Assembly (NCBI GenBank): GCA_964614945.1
Contig: CAZTNW010000004.1
Span: 124,001 to 188,000, forward strand
Direction: 5' to 3'
Length of the DNA: 64,000 nt
Source: CAZTNW01 sp964614945
Lineage (GTDB): Bacteria > Caldisericota > JANLFM01
Position 1 is the stretch's first letter, and every line of letters begins with the position of its first letter. The notes beneath the pieces are model-generated. The model was not told the DNA's origin. It worked only from the letters and a program-made list of their open reading frames with translations, and did not search any database. The position numbers were made by a program, and so were the translations under genes. Shown here one piece after another: positions 33,431 through 41,659 of the stretch.

Positions 33431-33883
33431 CTATCCTTGATCCGAGCCGATAATTCTTGAGGCCAGGCTCTGGTTGGTGAAGCCGGGGTCCTGGGTGACC
33501 TCTTTCAAGCGAGCGTTGGGAAAGGGAAACGGGCGAACCTCTTCCTTTTCGTCTTTCAGCTCCAATTCCGCAATTATAAGACCGGCCAGGGGATCCTGGA
33601 AGAGGTCAATCTCCCAACTGCACACGCGGTAGCGTATTTTGCGCAATCCTCGATCGCACAGCCCCAGCAGTGAGGTATATTCTTCAGCGGATATCTCCTT
33701 TTCTACCTCGATCCTCGCTGGCGCCCCCGGCCCCTTGACCGTAAGGGTGAAACGATCTCCTATGCGTCGGATGCGTACGCCGAGGCAGCCAGCCAGGTAA
33801 TACTGCTCCATCGAAACAGAAGGGTATCCCTCCAGGTCCTCCAAATTCAAACCTGAAACGATAAACTTACGCTCGATCTCCAT
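33431..33883 (-). CDS. CYTH-domain protein (triphosphate tunnel family)
   Basis: This 150-residue protein starts with MEIERKFIV, the ExExK signature of the CYTH/triphosphate-tunnel fold. It has further strands with alternating acidic and basic residues (RIRRIGDRFTLTVKG, RIEVEKEISAEEY, IIAELEL). Single-domain bacterial members are mostly inorganic triphosphatases, and adenylate cyclases of class IV share the fold. It follows the Nramp gene by five bases. Confidence 0.85.
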   Translation of the reverse strand: MEIERKFIVSGLNLEDLEGYPSVSMEQYYLAGCLGVRIRRIGDRFTLTVKGPGAPARIEVEKEISAEEYTSLLGLCDRGLRKIRYRVCSWEIDLFQDPLAGLIIAELELKDEKEEVRPFPFPNARLKEVTQDPGFTNQSLASRIIGSDQG

Positions 33884-33888
33884 TTTTC

Positions 33889-35127
33889 TCAGAAAATGTT
33901 CATGACCAGCATGCTCAGAGTGAGCATGATCAGGAGGAATACGGTGGTATAGCCGATTACATTCTGCGGCAGCCGATTCATGTATTCACCCATGATCTCG
34001 CGTTTGTTGATCAGCTTCAACATGGAAAGGAGGATCACCGGGAGCAGCACCCCGTTTAAAATCTGTACCCAGAGCGTGATGGAGATGAGAGGAGCGTTAG
34101 GCATGAGGATGATGAGCATCGAGATGATGATGATGGCTGTGAAGATTGAGTAGAACTCCGGCGCCTCCTTCCAAGTCTTGTTGATACCGGCCTCGAAACC
34201 GAAAGCCTCGCAGATGAAGAAAGAAGTAGCGATGGGGAGGATTGTGGCGGAAAAGAATGAGGCGACAAAGAGCCCGAAAGCGAAAAGCTGCGAGGCGAAA
34301 GGCCCCGCAAAGGGACGAAGAGCGACGGCCGCGTCTTGGGCCTGCTCGATCACGATCCCGTTGGGGTGTAGGGTGGCGGCGCAGGAGACGATGATAAAAA
34401 AGGCCACTACAACTGTGGCCACACTACCGATGAAGACATCGAGCACTTCAAATTTGTAGTGCTTGATCGTGAGGCCCTTTTCGATCACGGCGGATTGCAT
34501 GTAGAACTGCATCCAGGGCGCTATAGTCGTGCCGATGATCCCTACAACCAGGGAGATGGAGCCCAGATCAAGGTTCATATAAGGCTGGGTTATCGCTCTC
34601 CCTACCTCCCCCCAGTCCGGTCGTGCCAGGACGGCGGAAACTACGTAGGACAGGAGGAACACGCTGAGGACGAGAAAGATCTTCTCCGATGATTTGTACG
34701 TTCCCTTAACCACCAGGATCCAGACCAGAATAGCCGAGAGTGGAACAGAGAGGTATTTGGAAATCCCGAAGATCTGTAGGCTGCCTGCCACCCCGGCGAA
34801 CTCCGTCGCCGTATTGCCGATATTGGCCAATAGGAGCCCGAGAAAGATGAGCAACGTGATGCGAATACCGAAATTCTCGCGGATCAAATCGGCCAGGCCT
34901 TTACCTGTGACCATTCCCATGCGAGCGTTCATCTCCTGGATGACGAATAAGGCAATGAAGGCCGGGACCAAGGTCCAGATCAGCCGGTAACCGTAGAGAG
35001 CTCCTGCGACCGAATAGGTGGTGATCCCCCCGGCATCATTGTCCACCGACCCGGTGATGATGCCTGGCCCCAGGATGGCGAGGAACAGAAGCAAATTTTG
35101 CCAGAATGCTTTGCGCTTCAGGGTCAT
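33889..35127 (-). CDS. Nramp-family divalent metal transporter
   Basis: This membrane transporter of 412 residues has about 11 helices. The first helix carries GPGIITGSVDNDAGGITTYS. Classical manganese/iron Nramps have a DPGN motif here; this one reads DNDAGG, as in the divergent Nramp-related group, so the ion (perhaps Mg, Al or another metal) is uncertain. I take the ATG at 35127 (TLKRKAFWQ), preceded by AGAAAG; a TTG at 35211 would add 28 hydrophilic residues and overlap the upstream gene by four bases. Likely cotranscribed with the CYTH gene. Confidence 0.82.
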   Translation of the reverse strand: MTLKRKAFWQNLLLFLAILGPGIITGSVDNDAGGITTYSVAGALYGYRLIWTLVPAFIALFVIQEMNARMGMVTGKGLADLIRENFGIRITLLIFLGLLLANIGNTATEFAGVAGSLQIFGISKYLSVPLSAILVWILVVKGTYKSSEKIFLVLSVFLLSYVVSAVLARPDWGEVGRAITQPYMNLDLGSISLVVGIIGTTIAPWMQFYMQSAVIEKGLTIKHYKFEVLDVFIGSVATVVVAFFIIVSCAATLHPNGIVIEQAQDAAVALRPFAGPFASQLFAFGLFVASFFSATILPIATSFFICEAFGFEAGINKTWKEAPEFYSIFTAIIIISMLIILMPNAPLISITLWVQILNGVLLPVILLSMLKLINKREIMGEYMNRLPQNVIGYTTVFLLIMLTLSMLVMNIF

Positions 35128-35207
35128 CTTTCTACTTGCGATTCGATCGAATAAAAAGCCGGGTATCTTGCCGCACTTTTGTAGATTAGGGCAATGTCCC
35201 CTGACCT

Positions 35208-36377
35208 TCAAGCACTCTTCAGAGCTTTTTCTATCCTTTCTAATCCCTCGAGGAGGACAGGGCGCGGACAGCCGAAATTCAGCCGCTGGAAGCCGTTTCC
35301 TTCCCTGCCAAAACTTCTCCCGTCATTGAGCACGACCCGAGCTTTCTTGAGCAGCAGGCTGTTCAGCTCAGCTTGCGTGAGGCCGAGAGCGCGGAAATCT
35401 AACCAGGCGAGAAACGTTCCCTGCGGTCGCCTCGCCTTGACCTGGGGCATCCGCTCCTTGAAAAAATCGAGCGTTAAATTCAAGCTCTCCTCAAGGTAAA
35501 GCAATAGCTCTTCCAGCCAGGTTTCCCCGTTGCTATAGGCTGCTTCTAAGGCCACGAGACCCAGCACATTGGTGGGGAGGCCAAGACTTTCCCTGGTATT
35601 TTTGAAGCGGGCTCTAATTTGAGGATCGGGGATGATGGTTACAGATGTAGTCAACCCGGCGATATTGAATGTCTTGCTTGGGGCGATGCACGTCACAGTA
35701 TTCCCTGCGATCTCCTCGCTCAATGAGGCTGCGGGGACATGGCGATGACCGGGGTAGATAATATCCGAGTGAATCTCATCTGAGATAAGGATTACATTGT
35801 GCTCGAGGCACCAGTTTCCTAGCGAAAGAAGCTCTGCTCTCTTCCACACTCTTCCTACTGGATTGTGCGGGTTCGAGAGGATCATCAATCGGGTCGTCTT
35901 GTCGTAACCGGTGCTCAGACTCTTGATATCCATCATGTAGGAATCATCAACTTCTCGCAAAGAATTGAATGAGAGGATGCGGTCGATACCCTCGACCAGG
36001 GAAAAAAAAGGAGGATAGACGGGTGGCTGAATGATGACTTTATCCCCCGGTTTGCTGAATGCGAGAACACAGGTGGAGAGAGCGGGGACAACGCCGGGAG
36101 TAAAAAGAATCCAGTCTTCTTGAATTTCCCAGTCATACCTCTTGCGCGTCCATGCAACGACAGCTTCGAGGACGGAGGGAGGAGGGAAGGCATAACCAAA
36201 AATTCCATGCTCTACGCGCTTCTGCAGGGCTTGAATCGTGGGAGCGGGGGCAAGGAAATCCATGTCCGCCACCCAGAGAGGGATTAAATCGGGGGAACCA
36301 TAAAGAGGCTTCAGCCCGTCCCACTTTAATGACAGCGTGTTCCGGCGATCGTGTAATTTTTGAAAATCAAAAGGCAT
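35208..36377 (-). CDS. MalY/PatB-type PLP aminotransferase (cystathionine beta-lyase-like)
   Basis: This 389-residue fold-type I PLP enzyme of the MalY/PatB group has LIPLWVADMDF near the start, NPHNPVGRVW, the cofactor Asp in LISDEIHSDI and the Schiff-base lysine in APSKTFNIAGL. Members cleave the C-S bond of cystathionine or cysteine conjugates. The position beside a metal transporter gives no extra information. The ATG at 36377 follows AGGAGG on the minus strand. Confidence 0.9.
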   Translation of the reverse strand: MPFDFQKLHDRRNTLSLKWDGLKPLYGSPDLIPLWVADMDFLAPAPTIQALQKRVEHGIFGYAFPPPSVLEAVVAWTRKRYDWEIQEDWILFTPGVVPALSTCVLAFSKPGDKVIIQPPVYPPFFSLVEGIDRILSFNSLREVDDSYMMDIKSLSTGYDKTTRLMILSNPHNPVGRVWKRAELLSLGNWCLEHNVILISDEIHSDIIYPGHRHVPAASLSEEIAGNTVTCIAPSKTFNIAGLTTSVTIIPDPQIRARFKNTRESLGLPTNVLGLVALEAAYSNGETWLEELLLYLEESLNLTLDFFKERMPQVKARRPQGTFLAWLDFRALGLTQAELNSLLLKKARVVLNDGRSFGREGNGFQRLNFGCPRPVLLEGLERIEKALKSA

Positions 36378-36456
36378 GTCAATCCTCCTTCGAGGTTCTC
36401 AAAAGATTGTTAACACAGTTCAGGAAGAAAAACGAGCCCCTTCTAAAATAGGGGAA

Positions 36457-36485
36457 TAGCCAAAATTAAGCCCCCCTTTTATAAT
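36457..36485 (+). promoter_or_regulatory. Promoter giving a leaderless GNAT message
   Basis: TAGCCA (36457-36462), 17-base spacer, perfect TATAAT (36480-36485). The ATG of the next gene begins 10 bases after the -10 box, so the transcript would start about 3-4 nt before it, with no room for a ribosome site. Confidence 0.6.
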
Positions 36486-36495
36486 ATTCCATCGC

Positions 36496-37383
36496 ATGGA
36501 CGAGGAAATCGCCCTCAGGCGAGCACGGAACGAAGACATAGAACGACTCCTGCAAATCTCCTCCCTGATCTGGGAGGGGGGAGATTATGTTCCCTTTGTA
36601 ATCGACCGTTGGCTGACAGATCGAGACTCCGAGTTAATTGTGGCCGTCCTGGGGGAAAAGGTGATCTCCTTCGCCCATTACGTTCGTCTCTTTGATGGTT
36701 ACGTCTGGTGGGAAGGAATTCGTACCGATCCCGATTTTCGGAATCGTGGTGCGGCCCGGGCAATCGGTCGCTATTTTCTCGAGATGGCGAAGAAAGAGGG
36801 TGCCCAGAAAATCGGACTCTCCACCTATGTCGAAAACTACGCCTCAATTCACCTGATCGAGGCCCAGGGCTTCCAGAAGGTCGCCTCCTTTTGTTTTCTC
36901 GAATTCGAGCAGCAGGTAGTCAGCAAGAGTAGACCCCTTCTGGTCTCTGATGAGATCGCGTTCCGGGAAGCCCTAAACTTCATGGAGAATTCGGAATTTT
37001 TACAGGTATCCCGCGGCTTTCTTCCTCGAAACTGGAGGTTTTACCCCTTCTGGGCGGGCGAAGAGGTACTCCAGCGGATGGTGCACCGTTTGCGGGGAAT
37101 CAGAAAGGGTGGCGAGCTGAGAGCCCTTCTGATTCTCGGGGAACCGGCCCACCCGGAGGTCGAGTTCACGATAGATTTCCTGGACGGGACTCCCGAGGAT
37201 ATGGAAGCCCTGCTTCTCGACACCCCGGCTTCGAGCAGGCAGGGGAAAAAAATTGAGGCGATGCTTCCCCAATGGCAAGGATGTCCTTCCAGGGCCCTGA
37301 GCCCCTTCCGCAAATCGGGGTTCATGCCCTGGAACGAGTACCGCGAGGATGTTTTCGTCTACGAGCTTACCCTGAGCTCCTAA
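36496..37383 (+). CDS. GNAT-family N-acetyltransferase
   Basis: This 295-residue protein has an N-terminal acetyltransferase domain (residues about 5-145). The acetyl-CoA loop is in IRTDPDFRNRGAARAIGRYF, followed by the strand LSTYVENYASIHLIEAQGF. The C-terminal half (about 150-295) is a second, poorly conserved domain of unknown role. The substrate is unknown. No ribosome site precedes the ATG, while a perfect -10 box does, which suggests a leaderless message. Its stop overlaps the stop of the convergent carboxypeptidase gene by two bases. Confidence 0.83.
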   Translation: MDEEIALRRARNEDIERLLQISSLIWEGGDYVPFVIDRWLTDRDSELIVAVLGEKVISFAHYVRLFDGYVWWEGIRTDPDFRNRGAARAIGRYFLEMAKKEGAQKIGLSTYVENYASIHLIEAQGFQKVASFCFLEFEQQVVSKSRPLLVSDEIAFREALNFMENSEFLQVSRGFLPRNWRFYPFWAGEEVLQRMVHRLRGIRKGGELRALLILGEPAHPEVEFTIDFLDGTPEDMEALLLDTPASSRQGKKIEAMLPQWQGCPSRALSPFRKSGFMPWNEYREDVFVYELTLSS

Positions 37384-38900
37384 AGGCGGTAAATTTCGCT
37401 ATACTTTTTCTGCAGATAAGATATGAAGGGCTCCGGATCAATCGCCCCTCCTGTAATTTTCTGCGTCAGTTCCGTGGGAGTGAACTTTGCGCCATAAGCA
37501 TGAATTTTTTCTCGCAGCCACTCGAGCAGCGGTACAAAATCGCCCTGTTCGAATCGCTCGTAGAGGCCGGGCAAGTCCTTGAGGGCACAGTTAAAATATT
37601 GGACCGAGAGGAGATTTCCCAGGGAGTAAGAGGGAAAGTAGCCGAAGTAGCTGTTGGACCAGTGAACATCCTGTAAGACACCTTCCGCATCGGTTTTCGG
37701 AGCAAATCCCAGATAAGCTTTCATTTTCTCGTTCCAGGCCTCCGGTAAATCAGGGACAGCGATCTTTCCCTCCAGGACCTCCACTTCCAGCTCGAAACGC
37801 AGGATGATATGAAGGTTGTAGGTGACCTCGTCCGCTTCTACCCGGATGGGTGAGGGCTCTACATGGTTGATCGCGCGGTAGAAATCCTCCAGCTTAATGT
37901 TCCCCAGTTGGGACGGGTAAGCTTTCTGGAATTTTGGGAACCAGTAGCGCCAGAAAGGAAGACTGCGCCCGACAATATTCTCCCACATGCGCGATTGGGA
38001 CTCGTGTAGACCGCAGGAGACCCCGGTTGAAAGCAAGGAACGATCGAAACGCACTGGTATTCCCTGATCGTAGAGGGCATGCCCTCCTTCGTGAATGGCA
38101 CTGAATACGGAAGATGGCATCATTTTTGGGAAGAAGCGATTGGTCAGGCGTACGTCGTTGACAGAGAAAGAGATTGTGAAAGGATGAACTGCCCTGTCCT
38201 GCCTTCCGCGCTGGAAATCGTAGCCGATACTCTCGAGGAGTTCCAAGGACATTTTCCATTGCGCCTCAAGGTCGTATTCCAGCTCGAGGAAAGATCGCTC
38301 GATCTTCCTCCCTGAGGATTGAACGGCATTGAGAATCGGGATCAGGCCCTCGCGCAATTGAGCCAAAATCCGTTTCAATGCGGAAGTCTTCATCCCCGGC
38401 TCAAAGGGATCGAGGAGTGCATCGTAGATGCTTTCCTCGTAGCCGACTGCTTCCGCCATTTCAATCTGCAGATCGATAATCTCCCTCAATATGGGGGCAA
38501 ACAGGGAGAAATTTGAGGCCTCTCTGGCCTTGACCCATTTTTCGTGAGCCAAAGAAGTGGCGCGCGAGATACGACTTACTAGGTCGGGAGAGAGTTTGAT
38601 GTTTCGATCATAAAATCTTTTAGCCTGACGGTAGAGGGCGGCGTCGTCGGAATCGTACTCCATGGTGCCAATTGCTCCCCCGATCCTCTCTATCAGTCGA
38701 CCTAATTCTTGCGAAACTATTTTGGCATGGGCTATTTTATTCAGAGTGGCTGTCTGCTCTGCTCTCGCCTCGGTTCCTCCGGGCGGCATGTAGGTCTGCT
38801 GATCCCATTCCAGGACCGACAGGGCACGATTAATATCCATGATCTCCGCGATGTAAGATTTGAGTTCGGATAGTTCTTTCAAGCTCTTCTCCTTGTCCAT
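37380..38900 (-). CDS. M32 family carboxypeptidase Taq-type
   Basis: This 506-residue metallocarboxypeptidase has the HEGGH zinc motif (SAIHEGGHALYDQG) and the conserved GLHESQSRMWENIVGRS segment carrying the third ligand. Members trim residues from peptide C-termini with broad specificity. Length fits the family (about 500). A TGC-TATAAT extended -10 lies at 38939-38944 upstream. The gene ends against the GNAT gene. Confidence 0.95.
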   Translation of the reverse strand: MDKEKSLKELSELKSYIAEIMDINRALSVLEWDQQTYMPPGGTEARAEQTATLNKIAHAKIVSQELGRLIERIGGAIGTMEYDSDDAALYRQAKRFYDRNIKLSPDLVSRISRATSLAHEKWVKAREASNFSLFAPILREIIDLQIEMAEAVGYEESIYDALLDPFEPGMKTSALKRILAQLREGLIPILNAVQSSGRKIERSFLELEYDLEAQWKMSLELLESIGYDFQRGRQDRAVHPFTISFSVNDVRLTNRFFPKMMPSSVFSAIHEGGHALYDQGIPVRFDRSLLSTGVSCGLHESQSRMWENIVGRSLPFWRYWFPKFQKAYPSQLGNIKLEDFYRAINHVEPSPIRVEADEVTYNLHIILRFELEVEVLEGKIAVPDLPEAWNEKMKAYLGFAPKTDAEGVLQDVHWSNSYFGYFPSYSLGNLLSVQYFNCALKDLPGLYERFEQGDFVPLLEWLREKIHAYGAKFTPTELTQKITGGAIDPEPFISYLQKKYSEIYRL

Positions 38901-38938
38901 GGTTTCTCCCTTTCCGGTAGGCGGGAGGAATGTCTTGA

Positions 38939-38967
38939 ATTATAGCAGAGCGGTCTGAAGCCTGTTA
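38939..38967 (-). promoter_or_regulatory. Promoter of the M32 carboxypeptidase gene
   Basis: On the minus strand a perfect TATAAT (38939-38944) is preceded by TGC (extended -10). CTAACA 18 bases upstream is a four-of-six -35. It lies in the 85-base gap shared with the divergent prenyltransferase gene. Confidence 0.6.
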
Positions 38968-38985
38968 GGATTATGACTCAGTGAG

Positions 38986-39990
38986 ATGGGTACATTGAGA
39001 AACTGGTTTAAGATCGTGCAAACAGGAAACCTACCCGAGGGTGAAAAAATGGACTTCATCTCCAGGTGGCTGCTGATTACTCGTGCCTGCGTCTTCCCAA
39101 TGACCTTGATATCCGCACTTGTAGGTGGACTTCTGGCTCAGGGTGCGGGGAGCTTCTCCTGGGCTTTTTTCCTCATCTGTACATTGGGACTAATTATTGC
39201 CCATGCCGCCAATAACATGTTTAATGACTATTTCGACTTCAAAGAGGGCCTGGATTCCCCCGGCTACACGCGAGGTCAGTATGCCCCTCACCCGATTCTG
39301 GACGGCTTTTTGACCCCTTCGCGTCTTCTTCTGGCGGCCCTTCTCTTCACAGCAGCAGACGGCCTGATTGCCCTCTACCTGGCCTGGCAACGCGGCTGGC
39401 TCGTGCTGGCCCTTGCCTTGGCAGGCCTTTTCCTGAGCGTCTTCTACACGGCTTCGCCTTTGCGATTGAAGAAACTCGGGTTAGGAGAGCTCACAGTCTT
39501 TTTAGTCTGGGGGCCGATGATGGTTGGAGGGACCTTCTTCGTGACAACAGGAACTCTTCCCGCCTGGGTCTGGCTGGCTTCTCTACCTTACGCCTTTCTT
39601 GTGGTCACCGTGCTTGTGGGAAAGCACATAGATAAACTTGCTGCGGATCGTTCCCATCAGATTTATACGCTTCCAGTGCGGCTGGGAGAGGAGAAAGCGA
39701 AAGCAATGAATCGAGCCCTGATGACCCTTTTTTACCTGGCAGTGGTAGTCCTGGTACTTACAGGGACTCTCGGAGCCTGGACCTTGCTCGTTTTTCTCTC
39801 CATTCCGAAATTTCTCAGCGTGCTGAAGGCTTATCGCCGGCCTCGCCCAGAGGCTCCTCCCGCAGGCTTTCCGATTTGGCCCCTCTGGTATGTGGCTTGG
39901 GCCATGGTCTTTACCCGTCAGGCCGGTCTCTTTTTTCTCCTGGGTCTCGCGCTCCAGTGGGTTTACCCTCTCTCGCTCTCCCTCTTTTAA
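38986..39990 (+). CDS. UbiA-family prenyltransferase (MenA-like)
   Basis: This 334-residue intramembrane prenyltransferase has about eight helices. The first Asp-rich motif is NNMFNDYFDFKEGLD, and the second lies in the loop VGKHIDKLAADRSHQIYTLP. This arrangement is typical of MenA-type enzymes that attach a polyprenyl chain to dihydroxynaphthoate, but other UbiA substrates are possible. No menaquinone genes are adjacent. The last 80 bases overlap the 3' end of the convergent EamA gene. Confidence 0.85.
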   Translation: MGTLRNWFKIVQTGNLPEGEKMDFISRWLLITRACVFPMTLISALVGGLLAQGAGSFSWAFFLICTLGLIIAHAANNMFNDYFDFKEGLDSPGYTRGQYAPHPILDGFLTPSRLLLAALLFTAADGLIALYLAWQRGWLVLALALAGLFLSVFYTASPLRLKKLGLGELTVFLVWGPMMVGGTFFVTTGTLPAWVWLASLPYAFLVVTVLVGKHIDKLAADRSHQIYTLPVRLGEEKAKAMNRALMTLFYLAVVVLVLTGTLGAWTLLVFLSIPKFLSVLKAYRRPRPEAPPAGFPIWPLWYVAWAMVFTRQAGLFFLLGLALQWVYPLSLSLF

Positions 39991-40912
39991 ATCCCCTTCT
40001 TTTGCATGAGAAGAGGCTTGAGCCAATCAGGATTGCGCAGAGGATGAGGAATCCTCCGAGAAATTGCAGGCCGCTGAGCGCCTCATTGAAAAACAGCACT
40101 CCCCAGGTTACCCCCAATATTGGCTCAGAAGCTGCAGTGATCGCGGCTACGGAAGCCGGGACCCGGCTCAGACCCCACAGGTACAGCGTATAGGCAAGAA
40201 GCGTGGGGCCGAGGACAATTATCAATACAAGGAGGAGAGCAGTGGGATTTTGGAGGACCTGGAGGATGCCGGTCGGATTCATCAACCAGAAGGGCACGAA
40301 ACCTAAAGCACCAAAGCCTGTTGTCCCTATCAGGATCGTCCAGGAATCCATCCTGTGGGTGGCAATCTTGCCGAAAATGCTGTAGAGCGCCGATGCCACG
40401 GCTGCCCCTATTGCAGCTAATATCCCCAAGGTGGAACCGCTTCCCAGAGCGGCCTGGCCGACCAGGGTGGCGCCGGCGAAAGCGAGGATTACCGCCAGAG
40501 CGCGCTCAATGTGAAAACTTTCCAGGCCGATCAGTAGGGAGAAGAGCAAGACCAGTGCGGGCGCGGTATTCGCGAGAAGAACGGTCAGAGAGACGGAGGT
40601 CTGGGAGACAGCGAAGAAGTAAAGTGCATTGAGCCCGGTGACACAAACCAGCCCGAAGAGGGCGAGAAAAGCTGTCTGCTTGGGGCGAGACCAGCCTTTC
40701 TTTTCTGGATTCAGTGGAGAACGGTCGCGCGGCCAAAAGCGTCGGAAAATAATAAGAAGAAGAAAGGCAAGTGGAGGGCGCAGAGAGACTCCAAGCACCG
40801 GATCAACTCCTGATAGAGCGAATAACTTACTGAAAATGCCGCTCGTAGACCAGAGAGTAGAGGCTCCCATTACCGCCAGGATGCCCAGGAGTGACCAGCG
40901 TTTTGGATCCAT
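39911..40912 (-). CDS. EamA/DMT-family transporter
   Basis: This 333-residue inner-membrane protein has ten predicted helices in two EamA repeats (first about 10-145, second about 160-300). It ends in a basic hydrophilic tail after FLILCAILIGSSLF. Substrates of the family include amino acids, metabolites and drugs, and cannot be read here. The tail-coding end lies antisense to the end of the prenyltransferase gene. A TATACT box (40922-40927) nine bases before the ATG and no ribosome site point to a leaderless message. Confidence 0.87.
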   Translation of the reverse strand: MDPKRWSLLGILAVMGASTLWSTSGIFSKLFALSGVDPVLGVSLRPPLAFLLLIIFRRFWPRDRSPLNPEKKGWSRPKQTAFLALFGLVCVTGLNALYFFAVSQTSVSLTVLLANTAPALVLLFSLLIGLESFHIERALAVILAFAGATLVGQAALGSGSTLGILAAIGAAVASALYSIFGKIATHRMDSWTILIGTTGFGALGFVPFWLMNPTGILQVLQNPTALLLVLIIVLGPTLLAYTLYLWGLSRVPASVAAITAASEPILGVTWGVLFFNEALSGLQFLGGFLILCAILIGSSLFSCKRRGFKRGRAREGKPTGARDPGEKRDRPDG

Positions 40913-40921
40913 GCTCTGAAA

Positions 40922-40927
40922 GTATAA
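40922..40927 (-). promoter_or_regulatory. -10 box of the EamA gene
   Basis: TATACT on the minus strand ends nine bases before the ATG. Transcription would begin two or three bases before the start codon. No clear -35 was found. Confidence 0.4.
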
Positions 40928-40984
40928 CAGAGAAAGTACAACAGAGCGAGGGGTTATAGATAGTAGTCTGCGCTAAAATATACT

Positions 40985-41659
40985 ATGCGTATCTTGATCG
41001 TGGAGGATGACAGGAGGATCGTCGATTTCCTCAAAAGAGGGCTGGAGGCTGAAGGGCACGTAGTCGAAGAAGCCTTCGATGCCAGAGAAGGATTTACTCT
41101 GGCTACCTACGGGCACTATGACACCCTGATCGTGGATTGGCGAATTCCCTATGGGAGCGGTTTAGATTTAATACGCGACCTGAGAGCTCAAGGCTTGGAG
41201 GTCCCGATTCTCATGCTCACTGCTCGGGATGCCACCCAGGATAAAGTCGAGGGCTTGAATGCCGGGGCGGACGATTATCTGACGAAGCCCTTCTCTTTCG
41301 AGGAATTGCTCGCCCGCCTCCGGGCTTTGACCAGAAGAAAGGAAGGGCGCAGGAGCGATACGATCAAGGTGCAGGACCTCGAGATCGATCTTCTGCGCAA
41401 GGAAGTAAGGCGACAGGGGCAAAAAATTGAGCTCACTTCCAGGGAGTTCAGGCTGCTCGAGTATCTGGCTCGCAATAAAGGGATTGTCCTTTCGCGCGCC
41501 CTGATAGCTGATAACGTATGGGATTACCCCTACGCCGCCTCCGGGCACGTTATCGACGTGTACATCCAGTACCTGCGGGAGAAAGTGGATAAGCCTTTTA
41601 GCAAGAAACTGATCCATACGGTTCGCGGCATGGGTTATGTGATTAAGGAAGAGCCGTGA
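40985..41659 (+). CDS. OmpR/PhoB-family response regulator
   Basis: This 224-residue regulator has a receiver domain with acidic pair in LIVEDDRRI, phosphoacceptor Asp in LIVDWRIPYGSG and the switch lysine in YLTKPFSFEELL. The winged-helix DNA-binding domain follows (about 128-222). It overlaps the downstream kinase by four bases. The leader is very short and has no ribosome site. Gene pairs of this type often sense envelope stress or ions; the signal is not evident. Confidence 0.95.
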   Translation: MRILIVEDDRRIVDFLKRGLEAEGHVVEEAFDAREGFTLATYGHYDTLIVDWRIPYGSGLDLIRDLRAQGLEVPILMLTARDATQDKVEGLNAGADDYLTKPFSFEELLARLRALTRRKEGRRSDTIKVQDLEIDLLRKEVRRQGQKIELTSREFRLLEYLARNKGIVLSRALIADNVWDYPYAASGHVIDVYIQYLREKVDKPFSKKLIHTVRGMGYVIKEEP

